A stretch of DNA of 16,416 nt from positions 1-16,416 of the forward strand of contig JAHKKJ010000018.1 in NCBI GenBank assembly GCA_020027655.1, written 5' to 3'. The notes under the pieces were generated by a model, which did no database searches, was not told the origin of the DNA, and saw only the letters and a program-made list of their open reading frames with translations. Within the stretch, counting starts at the first letter, position 1. Each line of letters begins with the position of its first letter. This document shows, one piece after another, positions 1-8,704 of this stretch. Source of the DNA: Deltaproteobacteria bacterium (GTDB lineage Bacteria; Desulfobacterota; Binatia; UBA9968). The translations under genes and the position numbers were made by a program.

Positions 1-1
1 C

Positions 2-1129
2 GAACTATCCGACGATTCCAAAGCGCGCTTGCCAGAAGTCCTGCCCGACTTCGGCAACCTAAATAATCCCCTCGACGGTACGGGCGCCATGTACGACGAC
101 GATAAAATCTTTCCGCGTCTGCTCCAGGCGCTCATCGACGACGCGAACATAGACATCGTCACTGTCAATTTGGAGGCCAATGATCCGCGGCCCAAAGAGC
201 TCAAAAGCGGAACCCGATTTTCACGAGCCATTGCAAATGCTGCCGCTCCCGCGAATAAGCCAATTGCGATTTTCAGCTCCATCGTAGGCGGTCCCGTAGA
301 CCCTGACATTCTGCTTCCGCTGCGGACGGCCGGGGTGCCTTTGATGGAAGGGGCGGAATGCGCTATGAGCGCGTTGCGCCACCTGGCCGACTATCACCAG
401 TTCCGCAAGTCCTGGCAAGCAAGTCGTCAAAAAGAAGCCGTAGCGGTTCTATCGCATCCCAAGTTGCCGGCCGGCATTCTGCCGGCGGAAGCAGCGTTTC
501 GCTTGCTGGACTCCTTTGGCATTCCGGTTGTGCCGACCCTGTTGGCATGCAACGCCGAGGACGCTGCCACCACTTCCGAACGTATCGGCTTTCCAGTCGC
601 TCTCAAGGTCGAGTCGGCCCAAATCACCCACAAGAGCGACGTTGGCGGAGTGGCGCTAAATCTCGCCAGTCCATCCGAGGTCCGCGCTACTTTTACGCAA
701 ATTAAGAACCAGGTTACGACTCAAAATCCCAGCGCGGAGATCGCCGGCATTGTGGTACAGCGCATGGCTCCCGAGGGGATAGAAATGATTCTCGGGATCA
801 AGCGCGATCCTCTTTTCGGGCCGGTCATCGTCTGCGGATTCGGAGGTATTCTTGTTGAGATCCTGAAGGATGTTGCGATCGGAATTCCGCCTGTTTCTCG
901 CGACCAAGCCCATAGTCTTCTCACGGGGCTCCGAGGCTGGCCCTTGCTGACCGGAATCCGCGGCAAGCCCCCTGCCGACGTGGATGCGCTGTGCGATGCC
1001 ATCGTCAAGGTTTCCAACTTGGCCCTAAGCCTGGGAGAGCAGCTCTTGGCTCTCGATATCAATCCCCTCGTCGTGCATGAAAATAACCACGGCGTCGCCG
1101 CCGTCGATGCGCTGGTGCAAATCGGTTGA
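2..1129 (+). CDS. NDP-forming acyl-CoA synthetase, 5'-truncated by window edge
   Basis: This is the C-terminal part of an acetyl/acyl-CoA synthetase of the NDP-forming family, which makes an acyl-CoA from an acid, CoA and a nucleoside triphosphate through an acyl-phosphate and a phospho-His intermediate. The frame is open to the left edge, so the TTG at 29 is not a convincing start and the CoA-binding N-terminal domain lies outside the window. Visible first is the end of a succinyl-CoA-ligase-like flavodoxin domain (NNPLDGTG). An ATP-grasp domain follows from about residue 145 counted from base 29: KVESAQITHKSDVGGVAL, then EMILGIKRDPLFGPV with a glycine-rich CGFGG, and LDINPLVV near the end. 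These are characteristic ATP-grasp_5 segments. The acid substrate cannot be told from this fragment. The next gene begins 54 bases downstream on the same strand. Confidence 0.88.
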   Translation, partial: ELSDDSKARLPEVLPDFGNLNNPLDGTGAMYDDDKIFPRLLQALIDDANIDIVTVNLEANDPRPKELKSGTRFSRAIANAAAPANKPIAIFSSIVGGPVDPDILLPLRTAGVPLMEGAECAMSALRHLADYHQFRKSWQASRQKEAVAVLSHPKLPAGILPAEAAFRLLDSFGIPVVPTLLACNAEDAATTSERIGFPVALKVESAQITHKSDVGGVALNLASPSEVRATFTQIKNQVTTQNPSAEIAGIVVQRMAPEGIEMILGIKRDPLFGPVIVCGFGGILVEILKDVAIGIPPVSRDQAHSLLTGLRGWPLLTGIRGKPPADVDALCDAIVKVSNLALSLGEQLLALDINPLVVHENNHGVAAVDALVQIG

Positions 1130-1183
1130 TAAAAGATCATAGAGAATTAGAACATTAAACCTAGATAGATCGGAGAAGTCATC

Positions 1184-2374
1184 ATGACTAACCCAAACAC
1201 CCAGTTAGATCCCGAAAAGCAACCCGCCCTCGTGCGATTGGATGCGTATGAAGAGTGGCGTAGGCGGGAGGGCGTCCCACTCGTTGGCGGCGTATACATC
1301 AAAGACATGAAAGCGGTGGAGGTGGGTCCCTGGCCGCGCAAGGGCGATGGAGTCAACGGCACGCTTTGCTATCTGGACGGAGACGACGAGGGCGACGAGC
1401 ACCTCGTTGAGCTCCCACCGGGACGCTCCACGGCGCCCTTGAGGCATATGTACACCGAGGCAACCTATGTCGTCTCCGGACACGGCTCCACCTCGGTCTG
1501 GCGCGACAAGGGACCGAAGCAGACCTTTGAGTGGGGACCGGGCAGCTACTTTGTCTTACCGACTAACGCTTGGCACCAGTTTTTTAACGCCAGCCTTTCA
1601 CGGAGCGCGCGCTGGTTTTCCGTGACCGACTTGCCGCAACTGCTGCGGCAGTGGGCCAGCGAGGATTTTGTCTTCAACAATCCTTACGATTTTAACGATC
1701 GCTATGCCGGCGAGCCGGACTACTTTACCGCCGAGGCGAAGCTTTACCGCGGTCGGGTCTGGGAGACGAACTTTATTCCCGACATAAAGAAACTGCCGCT
1801 ATACGAGTGGAAGAGCCGCGGCGGAGGCGGTACCAACGCCTTCATGGTGATGGGCGCCGGTATGATGGAGTCCCATGTCTCTCGCTTCGAATCGGGCCAC
1901 TACAAGAAGGGCCACCGCCACGGCCCGGGTGCTCACCTCTACATCACTGAGGGCGAAGGCTACGTGCTGACCCAGCGGGGCAACGAGCCGCGCATCCGTT
2001 GCGACTGGAAAGAAGGCAGTCTCTACCTTTCGGGCGCCGGGGAAGGACTTTGGCTGCACCAGCACTTCAACGTCGGTCCCACGCCGGCCACCTATTTGGT
2101 TTTGAACCAAGGCCTTTCCCGCAAGTATGCGGCAAATCGCTGGCAGGCGAGCGAGTCCACGGTGTTACGCACTGGCGAGGTCAGCGGCAAGAAAGGCGGT
2201 TACCAGGTCGAGTATGAGGACGAGGAGCCGGATATCCATCGCATCTTCGAGGAAGAGCTGCGCAAGCGCGGTATCACCTGCAAAATGAAAAACATGGTGC
2301 CATGGTGTACCGGCGAGCCCGGAGCAGAAACAGCGAAGGCTCACTTCCCGGACGAGCATGGGCTCTACTCATGA
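1184..2374 (+). CDS. Two-domain cupin (bicupin) protein
   Basis: This 396-residue protein has two cupin beta-barrels, the layout of gentisate-dioxygenase-like and related bicupins. The first barrel covers about residues 60-150, with a sparse metal site: H88, E92 and H131 in PTNAWHQFFN. The second covers about 215-310 and has a better set: H244 and H246 in KKGHRHGPG, then H292 and H294 in LWLHQHFNVG. The second barrel therefore probably binds the metal and the first may be degenerate. The ATG at 1184 is chosen because GGAG (1172-1175) lies at a good distance upstream. The gene sits between the acyl-CoA synthetase and the EutA-like gene, so a catabolic role is likely. The substrate is not recognisable, and a non-enzymatic sugar- or acid-binding role cannot be excluded. 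Confidence 0.82.
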   Translation: MTNPNTQLDPEKQPALVRLDAYEEWRRREGVPLVGGVYIKDMKAVEVGPWPRKGDGVNGTLCYLDGDDEGDEHLVELPPGRSTAPLRHMYTEATYVVSGHGSTSVWRDKGPKQTFEWGPGSYFVLPTNAWHQFFNASLSRSARWFSVTDLPQLLRQWASEDFVFNNPYDFNDRYAGEPDYFTAEAKLYRGRVWETNFIPDIKKLPLYEWKSRGGGGTNAFMVMGAGMMESHVSRFESGHYKKGHRHGPGAHLYITEGEGYVLTQRGNEPRIRCDWKEGSLYLSGAGEGLWLHQHFNVGPTPATYLVLNQGLSRKYAANRWQASESTVLRTGEVSGKKGGYQVEYEDEEPDIHRIFEEELRKRGITCKMKNMVPWCTGEPGAETAKAHFPDEHGLYS

Positions 2375-2465
2375 GCAGCAGGGCGACCCGCCGGTCCCCC
2401 CTACTCTTCTCTCAAAATAAGTCACTGCCCTGAGCCGGCGCCGAATCTTATTTCAGAGGAACAAA

Positions 2466-3977
2466 ATGCACGATGGCCCACACCACCACGATCACGACGA
2501 GCATGAGTTTGACGAAGAGGAAGAGCATCCGCTGTGGAAATTAGACACGGTAATCCTCACTAGCGTCGGCATCGACGTCGGTACGGCGACTTCCCAGATC
2601 ATTTTCTCGCGCCTCGTGCTGCGCAGGCTAGGCCGTGAGCTATCTAGCCGCTTTGTCGTCACTGAGCGAAAGACCCTCTACCTCTCGCCCGTCCATTTCA
2701 CTCCTTACACCCGGGGTCGCGAGCGCATCGACGATCAGGCGCTTGGCCAACTGGTTGACTCCGCCTACCAGGAGGCGGGTCTCAGTCCGGAGCAAGTGGA
2801 CACCGGCGCTATCATTCTTACCGGCGAGGCGATTCGCAGGGATAACGCGCGGGCCATCGCCGACGTCCTGGCAGCGCAGCGCGGCAACTTCGTCTGCGCC
2901 AGCGCGGGCCACAATTTCGAAGCCTTGCTTTCGGCCCATGGCTCCGGCGCGGTCGCCCTATCGGCCGAACGACAATGTCGAGTTCTTAACATCGACATCG
3001 GCGGCGGCACCACCAAGTTGGCCGTGGCCGAACGGGGAAAAGTTTTGAGCACAGCGGCGTTCCACGTCGGCGGCCGGTTACTCGCTGTCGACGACGCCGG
3101 CTTTATTTCCGTGCTCGAGCCGGGCGGCCAGTCCCTGGCCCGCCAAGTCGGATTCCAATGGCAAGTTGGCGACCGCGTGACCGCCGCGCAAATCGAAAAG
3201 CTCGCGGATCACATGGCGCGTGCCGTTCTTACCCTCGTACAGCAAGAAAAACCCGCGCCTGAACTTGAGAGTCTCTGGCTGACGCCGTCCTTGAGCGGAG
3301 CAAAAAGCTACGACTCGGTGGTTTTTTCCGGGGGTGTCGGAGAATATGTTTACCGGAAGGAGACCAATTCCTTTGGAGACCTCGGCGCGCCGCTAGGGAA
3401 AGCGCTTCGACGTCTAACCAATGACGGCGCTCTCGCTTGGCCCTTGGCGCCGGCTCGCGAATGCATCCGCGCCACGGTCATGGGCGCCGCGCAACACACC
3501 GTTCAAGTAAGCGGCAACACCATTTATCGGTCCAACGATGAATTGCTGCCGCGCAAAAATCTTCAGGTGCTCCGGCCCCCGGTTGATTTGAGCGATAACA
3601 TCGATCCCTCAGCGCTCGCTCAAGCGATAGCGAGCCATTTTCAAGCTTTTGACCTAAAGGAGGGAGAACCCGAAGTCGCGCTGGTATTTCGCTGGAGTGG
3701 GCCGCCGGCAGCGATCCGTATCGCCGATTTCTGTCGCGGATTGATGGAGGGTCTGCCGGTCACGGTGAGAAGCGGGCGCCCTATCTACCTGGTCTTCGAT
3801 CACGACCTCGCGGGCTTGGTGGGCACCATTCTTAAAAACGATTTCGAGCTCAAGAACGACGTGCTTGCGATCGATGGAGTGACTCTCCACGACTTCGACT
3901 TTATCGATCTCGGCAAGGCTCTAGAGCCCTCCGGCACGGTTCCCGTCACAATCAAATCCTTAGTGTTCCGGTTGTAA
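2466..3977 (+). CDS. eutA: EutA-type ammonia-lyase reactivating factor with His-rich N-terminus
   Basis: This 503-residue protein is a full-length member of the EutA family. Those proteins use ATP to release damaged cobalamin from ethanolamine ammonia-lyase and reactivate it. The ASKHA-type (actin/Hsp70) ATPase motifs are all visible: phosphate-1 loop GIDVGTAT (35-42), phosphate-2 loop NIDIGGGTTK (175-184) and adenosine motif FSGGVGEYV (287-295). The EutA-like C-terminus carries DHDLAGLVGTILKNDF and ends TVPVTIKSLVF. The first 22 residues are packed with His, Asp and Glu (HHHDHDEHEF, then four Glu), which looks like a metal-binding tail and is an unusual addition. The start has AGAGGA (2454-2459) upstream. 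No eutB, eutC or microcompartment gene is in the window, so it may serve a distant lyase or another B12 enzyme. It follows the bicupin by 91 bases. Confidence 0.88.
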   Translation: MHDGPHHHDHDEHEFDEEEEHPLWKLDTVILTSVGIDVGTATSQIIFSRLVLRRLGRELSSRFVVTERKTLYLSPVHFTPYTRGRERIDDQALGQLVDSAYQEAGLSPEQVDTGAIILTGEAIRRDNARAIADVLAAQRGNFVCASAGHNFEALLSAHGSGAVALSAERQCRVLNIDIGGGTTKLAVAERGKVLSTAAFHVGGRLLAVDDAGFISVLEPGGQSLARQVGFQWQVGDRVTAAQIEKLADHMARAVLTLVQQEKPAPELESLWLTPSLSGAKSYDSVVFSGGVGEYVYRKETNSFGDLGAPLGKALRRLTNDGALAWPLAPARECIRATVMGAAQHTVQVSGNTIYRSNDELLPRKNLQVLRPPVDLSDNIDPSALAQAIASHFQAFDLKEGEPEVALVFRWSGPPAAIRIADFCRGLMEGLPVTVRSGRPIYLVFDHDLAGLVGTILKNDFELKNDVLAIDGVTLHDFDFIDLGKALEPSGTVPVTIKSLVFRL

Positions 3978-4084
3978 AGGTAAGCTCCGGGCGACTTTGC
4001 GCCATTATTCGAAGATGTCTTCAACTATTCCGGAGCTGCTCAGCAGGTTCTGGAAATGCTTTATCCGTGATCGACGCCAAAGAT

Positions 4085-4135
4085 AAGATTTCTCCCTTTG
4101 GTCGAAATGACATCTGTCGCGAAGATTCCGCGACT
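4085..4135. repeat. Decayed intergenic palindrome fragment plus small hairpin
   Basis: Between two convergent genes, bases 4085-4112 resemble one arm of the widespread intergenic element with a core like GATTTCTCGC..TCGAAATGACA. Just after it, GTCGCG (4116-4121) and CGCGAC (4129-4134) form a 6-bp stem around a 7-base loop, ending at the stop codon of the minus-strand gene. The hairpin could help terminate one or both convergent transcripts, but no T-run follows it, so a terminator function is only a guess. Confidence 0.4.
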
Positions 4136-6544
4136 CTACATGATCGCTTCGGCCTTCTTTAGTTCTTCAATTTTCTCGGCACTTAATCCTAAGATCTCAC
4201 TAAATACTTGATCATTGTTAGCGCCAATCCAGGGCGCTGGGCGTGCGGCATTGGCCGCCGACAGCGCAGGAATTCCAGGCAGGCCATGATGAGTGATCTT
4301 GCCCCAGGGTTGTGCCTCGGTCTCGACGATGTGGCCGCGCTCCCGAAGGTGAAGGTCATAATACAAATCCTCACCCGAAGACGGGATTCCGGCAGCGATA
4401 CCACATTCCTGGACTAACCTAAAAACCTGTCGAGACGAATTCTTACGCGTCCACTGTGAAAGGTTTCGATCAAGCTCTGCAGAATGCTCTTTGCGGTCCC
4501 TTTTTGTCGCAAACTTGGAATCGGCAGCCCAAGAGGATTCGCCGATCAGGCTAACCATCTTTAGCCATTCCTGATCACTGGCACAGGCGATGATGATCCA
4601 GTTGTCTTCGCCACGACACGGATAGCAGCCGTAAGGCGCATAAGTTTCGCCGAGAACTTCACGGTAACCCATGGCATCCCATTCACGACCGTTCACGGTG
4701 AAGTCGAGAATCGCCGGCCCCATCATTGAGCCCTGCGCCTCGAGCATACCCGCTTCGATGAATTGCCCCTGCCCCGTGCGTTGCTGGTATTCAAGCGCGG
4801 CGAGAACGCCTAGCGTCATGGTGACGGCGCCCACTCGGTCAGGCCAGGCGATTTTGCAACGTGTTTCCATCGGCGAATCGGGATAACCCCAAAGCCGCAT
4901 GATTCCGGTATAGGCGAGAAGCTGCCAGCCCCAGGCCACCCAGGATTTGAGCGGCCCGGTCAGTCCCCAGCCGGGCATCACGGCTTGCACGATGCGCGGA
5001 TTGATCTGCTGCAGCGCGTCAAAACTGAAACCGAGCCGCTCTAAAACCCCCGAGCTGAAATTATCCACAACAACGTCGGACACGGCCACCAATTGTTTAA
5101 AAAGTTCTTTACCTTCGGGATGGCGCAAATTAAGGGTGCAGCCGAGCTTGGCCCGGTTCATGTCGGCATGAGCAGCCGTCTGGCGATCTTTGCCGGGAAC
5201 GACGGTCGACTCGATCTTGACAACTTCCATGCCGTAATACGCCAGCATGGCGGTTCCTAGCGGACCGGCGTACTGCTGCGTTAGATCGGCCATCCGAAGA
5301 CCTTCGAGCATGGGTTTACGAGCGCGATCATCGATTACCCCTGGAGTGCTGGAGTGTGGAGTATTACGTTCCAACTCTGCGAGAATCTCATTTCGATGCT
5401 GGTCCAAAAGCGGTGCCGGCCGGCGCACACGCATCGGCGTCAAAGAAAGCCGCATAGGAAATCCCGGCGCGGTGTACCGGCCGATGACCGGATGTTCGAT
5501 CTCTTGAAGCCACTGGCGCGACCGAACCTGTTCACATTCAACGAACTGCCCCACGGTGTTGAGCGGCGCCGCGGCGAGATGGCGCCGCTGCGCCTCGTCG
5601 GCAAATTCCTCGGCGGTAAACTGGCCGATGAAATCGGCGAAGGCCTTAGACACTTCGGCGGCGTGCGCGTCGCGATATCTTGAGTTTTCCCACTCAGGAC
5701 CCGCAAGCGTTTTGTCGGTCATCCAGTTCTGCGCGAACTCTCGCCACATGTGCGGCATATTAGTCGTGAAATGGACGTAGCGGCCGTCTTTGCAACGGTA
5801 GATGTTCGTGCCAGCGCCGCCATAGTCTTTGCTGCCGGGCCGCCGCTCCAGACGATTTTCTCTAGTGTAGCGCGCCACCGAACTGCTGTTGGTGAAGGTA
5901 AGCGCTTCCTGAAGCGAAACGTCAATGCGTTGCCCTGCCCCGGTCAATCGCGCGTGACGAATGCCTGCAAGCCCCAACGTGGCCGCCACGCACGCCGCGA
6001 CTTGGTAAGCGAGATGACAGGGCGCCGTGCACTGTCCCTTCGTATCGTCACCCTGGCCGAACAGAAACCCGCCTGAAGCGTTGGCGATGGCGTCGCTGCC
6101 CTTGTAATGACGATAAGGCCCGGTGCGTCCGAAGGGTGTCAAAGAAACAGTCACTAATCTGGGATTGATTTCCTTCAGCTTCTCTTCAGTGAACCCCAAA
6201 TCTTCAAGGTCTCCGACGGGTGTGGCTTCAATCAACAGATGGGCCGATGCGAGAAGCTTTGCGAAAATTCCACGGTCCACCGAGCTTCCCTGAAAATCCA
6301 ACACAATGCTGCGCTTGTTGGTATTGGCGTTTATGAAAGTCAGGCTCCGTTCAGGATCTTCGATATTGCCTGCGAACGGTGGGAGCAGCCGGTTGGGGTC
6401 GCCACCCGGAGGTTCGACTTTGATGACGTCGGCGCCCAAGTCGGCCAGCAGGCGCGTCGCGTAGGAGGCAGGAATATCGCCTAGTTCAACGATGCGAATG
6501 TGACTCAGCGCTCCGGGGTTGTTGCTCTCTTGTAACTTGGCCAT
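4136..6544 (-). CDS. Tandem-domain CaiB/BaiF (class III) CoA-transferase, DddD-like architecture
   Basis: The protein has 802 residues from the chosen ATG, about twice the usual class III CoA-transferase length, and contains two complete CaiB/BaiF domains (about 10-385 and 410-790). Each begins with the family signature: RIVELGDIPASYATRLLADL and LRMADLTQQYAGPLGTAMLA. In the second domain WPDRVGA supplies an Asp (D569) at the position of the catalytic Asp that forms the aspartyl-CoA thioester. In the aligned first-domain segment (PCHLAYQVAA) that residue is Tyr (Y180). So one active site appears live and the other dead. The start at 6544 begins MAKLQESNN, 10 bases after the stop of the reductase gene. 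An upstream start at 6595 would overlap that gene by 41 bases. The pairing suggests a CoA ester that ends as acryloyl-CoA. DddD (DMSP CoA-transferase/lyase) has this tandem layout, but other tandem CaiB proteins exist. Confidence 0.87.
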   Translation of the reverse strand: MAKLQESNNPGALSHIRIVELGDIPASYATRLLADLGADVIKVEPPGGDPNRLLPPFAGNIEDPERSLTFINANTNKRSIVLDFQGSSVDRGIFAKLLASAHLLIEATPVGDLEDLGFTEEKLKEINPRLVTVSLTPFGRTGPYRHYKGSDAIANASGGFLFGQGDDTKGQCTAPCHLAYQVAACVAATLGLAGIRHARLTGAGQRIDVSLQEALTFTNSSSVARYTRENRLERRPGSKDYGGAGTNIYRCKDGRYVHFTTNMPHMWREFAQNWMTDKTLAGPEWENSRYRDAHAAEVSKAFADFIGQFTAEEFADEAQRRHLAAAPLNTVGQFVECEQVRSRQWLQEIEHPVIGRYTAPGFPMRLSLTPMRVRRPAPLLDQHRNEILAELERNTPHSSTPGVIDDRARKPMLEGLRMADLTQQYAGPLGTAMLAYYGMEVVKIESTVVPGKDRQTAAHADMNRAKLGCTLNLRHPEGKELFKQLVAVSDVVVDNFSSGVLERLGFSFDALQQINPRIVQAVMPGWGLTGPLKSWVAWGWQLLAYTGIMRLWGYPDSPMETRCKIAWPDRVGAVTMTLGVLAALEYQQRTGQGQFIEAGMLEAQGSMMGPAILDFTVNGREWDAMGYREVLGETYAPYGCYPCRGEDNWIIIACASDQEWLKMVSLIGESSWAADSKFATKRDRKEHSAELDRNLSQWTRKNSSRQVFRLVQECGIAAGIPSSGEDLYYDLHLRERGHIVETEAQPWGKITHHGLPGIPALSAANAARPAPWIGANNDQVFSEILGLSAEKIEELKKAEAIM

Positions 6545-6554
6545 GATTTCTTTT

Positions 6555-7559
6555 CTATCGACCCAGATTGACGACGACTCGTCCACGGATACCACCCTTG
6601 AGAATCCGATCGATCTTTGGGCTCAATTCCTCCAACGAGCATTCCGACACAAGATCGCCGGAGAGATCGAGCTTCCAATCCTGAGCGAGTTTCTGCCAAG
6701 CCAGCAAGCGATCGCCTATAGGCATCTCAACGGAATTGACGCCCAACAGACTCACGCCTCTGAGAATAAAAGGAAAAACGTTCAACGCGAGATCCGCTGA
6801 CATGGCGTTGCCGCAGCAGGCAACGCATGCTTCGTACTTGGTCGATTTAATGGCGGTCGCGAGAATGTTACCGCCGACGGTGTCTACTACCGCGGCCCAC
6901 CGGCTTTTCAACATCGGCCTTCCCGAATTGTCATTTGCTTCGGCGCGCGAAATAACTTGCTCCGCACCCAAGCGGGTCAGAAAATCCTTCTCCTCCGTTT
7001 TGCCTGTAGCGGCAACGACGTGAAAACCCGCTTTGGCAAGAATCCCAACCGCAATGCTGCCGACACCACCGGTGGCACCGGTCACTAGAACTTCCCCTGA
7101 ACCTTTCGTGAGTCCGTGAGCTTGTAATTTCAGGACGCAGAGAGCGGCCGTAAAGCCTGCTGTGCCATAAGCCATACTTTCTTTCAGGGTCAGGTTACCG
7201 GGAAGTCGGAGTATCCACGATGCGGGCACGCGAATGTAACCGCCGAAGCCGCCGGAAGTATTCATCCCTAGGTCGAACCCGGTTACAATGACCTCATCTC
7301 CCTCTTCAAATGCCAGGTTCGAGCTTTCCGCAACCACTCCTGCAGCATCGATTCCCGGCGTGTGAGGGTAGTTCCGAGTCACTCCCTTGTTTCCGGTTGC
7401 CGACAGCGCGTCTTTATAATTCAACGATGAATACCTGACCTCGATGAGCACTTCATTCAGGGGTAACTGACTCAAAGCTTTTTCTTTCACTTCCCTGATG
7501 AACCGCTTGTCGGCGGTTTCATTAACGATCATTGCCTTGAAGCTTTGCGGCAAAGACAT
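6555..7559 (-). CDS. acuI: AcuI/YhdH-type NADPH-dependent acryloyl-CoA reductase or quinone oxidoreductase
   Basis: This 334-residue medium-chain dehydrogenase/reductase belongs to the YhdH/YhfP group, which lacks zinc and includes AcuI, the enzyme reducing acryloyl-CoA to propionyl-CoA with NADPH. Visible landmarks are the N-terminal YSSLNYKDALSATGNKG and YPHTPGIDAAG, the segment GTAGFTAALCV (132-142), and the nucleotide-binding loop TGATGGVGS (160-168) of the Rossmann fold. The C-terminus ends GRVVVNLGR. I chose the ATG at 7559 (MSLPQSFKAM) because family members begin this way and GGAAGGCAGG lies upstream. A TTG at 7592 would add 11 residues. The gene is the first of a two-gene unit with the tandem CoA-transferase, 10 bases apart, which favours a CoA-ester substrate over a free quinone. 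That substrate assignment is inference. Confidence 0.85.
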   Translation of the reverse strand: MSLPQSFKAMIVNETADKRFIREVKEKALSQLPLNEVLIEVRYSSLNYKDALSATGNKGVTRNYPHTPGIDAAGVVAESSNLAFEEGDEVIVTGFDLGMNTSGGFGGYIRVPASWILRLPGNLTLKESMAYGTAGFTAALCVLKLQAHGLTKGSGEVLVTGATGGVGSIAVGILAKAGFHVVAATGKTEEKDFLTRLGAEQVISRAEANDNSGRPMLKSRWAAVVDTVGGNILATAIKSTKYEACVACCGNAMSADLALNVFPFILRGVSLLGVNSVEMPIGDRLLAWQKLAQDWKLDLSGDLVSECSLEELSPKIDRILKGGIRGRVVVNLGR

Positions 7560-7690
7560 AATGGCAACCTGCCTTCCAATTGCCTCACCCAAGCGAGTAT
7601 CTAAAGACCCGCCTATCTATCAAGACTCCTCTGGGCATATGCAGGACGGTGCCCCGGACAAACTACTTGAGTCAATCGTGTTCTGTCAGT

Positions 7691-8704
7691 TCATTCTGGC
7701 TTGCAGTTCGGACAATCGACCGAGACGGTTTTTCGACCGTTGGGACGTCGAATCATGAATTGAGTTTTCCCGGGACCGAGTTTGCGAATACTTTTGCGCA
7801 AGTCATCCACCGCGTCGATCTTATGGCCGCCGATCGCTTCAATGGTGTCAAAGACATGGATTCCCGCTTTCGCAGCAGCGCCGCTGCTTTCGACCTCCAT
7901 GACCAGCGCTCCCGGAGGCATCGAACCCAACATCGATTGGCTCTGCTGCGGATCGATAAACGCAACGCGGAGGCCGAGGTCAGGCACATGAAAAGCCGTG
8001 GTGACGGCCGTTGCGGGCACGCCACCACCGACTACGGCTAATCCCTGTAACGCCTTCTCCAAATCGGATAGGTTGAATTCCGTCGGGGTCACCTGTGTGG
8101 CGGCAGTTTCACTATCCACGGGAGTTTTAGATTTTTTTGGATCATATTTTTCGCCGTTTTTGGAATAGATGAAGACCGCGGCACCGGCCAAGACCGCGAC
8201 AGCGACACCAGCGCATAAATAGACCCAGGGTGGTCGCCTGCCGTGCTCGCCTCGCTGATCGCGCTCCGAATACCCGGTCCTGCGCCTCGACTCCAAGAGC
8301 GCAGCTGATGCCGGCTTTCCCAGCAATTCCTCCACGTGCTCGACTAGCTTGTCGAATTCGCTGTGCGGTGCGCCTGCTTGCCAGTCGTGCAGATCCGCTC
8401 CGTTTAAAAGCCTGAACGCCAACGGCGCATCTACCGTTTCGAGAAACACAGGGACCAAGATTCCGCGCCGTTTTGCTTCTGAGGCTTCATTCCTGACCCA
8501 CTCTGAAGCCACCGACACAGCAGACCAGAGGACAATTGCGCACTTGGATTCGCCGAGCGCTTTTTCTATGACCTCATCATATGACTTGCCCAACGGAATC
8601 TTTCTGTCCCACCAGACGGACCAGCCGCGCGCGCTCAAAGCCTTTGCGAGCGCTTCAGCCTTGTTTCGATCCTCCGATGCGTAACTGATGAAAATATCCG
8701 ACAT
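7691..8704 (-). CDS. TIR domain - transmembrane helix - PDZ domain protein
   Basis: This 337-residue protein has three clear parts. Residues 1-135 form a TIR domain: DIFISYASEDR at the start, a WSVWWDRKIPLGKSY loop, and SEWVRNE with E73 at the place of the catalytic Glu of NAD-cleaving TIR domains (compare the WVHKE of SARM1). Residues 160-181 are one hydrophobic helix (WVYLCAGVAVAVLAGAAVFIYS) after a basic stretch, which would place the TIR domain inside the cell. Residues 240-325 resemble a PDZ domain (GALVMEVESSGAAAKAGI, then DTIEAIGGHKIDAVDDL). A short tail with two Cys ends the protein. No effector or phage-defence partner is beside it. It could be a membrane signalling protein or a stress-triggered NADase. 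The start is supported by the TIR beginning, not by a strong ribosome site. Confidence 0.85.
   Translation of the reverse strand: MSDIFISYASEDRNKAEALAKALSARGWSVWWDRKIPLGKSYDEVIEKALGESKCAIVLWSAVSVASEWVRNEASEAKRRGILVPVFLETVDAPLAFRLLNGADLHDWQAGAPHSEFDKLVEHVEELLGKPASAALLESRRRTGYSERDQRGEHGRRPPWVYLCAGVAVAVLAGAAVFIYSKNGEKYDPKKSKTPVDSETAATQVTPTEFNLSDLEKALQGLAVVGGGVPATAVTTAFHVPDLGLRVAFIDPQQSQSMLGSMPPGALVMEVESSGAAAKAGIHVFDTIEAIGGHKIDAVDDLRKSIRKLGPGKTQFMIRRPNGRKTVSVDCPNCKPE

Noticed and set aside
6545..6595. The upstream ATG at 6595 as start of the tandem CoA-transferase
   Set aside because: It would overlap the reductase gene's end and add residues (MVSVDESSSIWVDRKEI) that are just the shifted frame of that gene. 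The family signature begins soon after the ATG at 6544.
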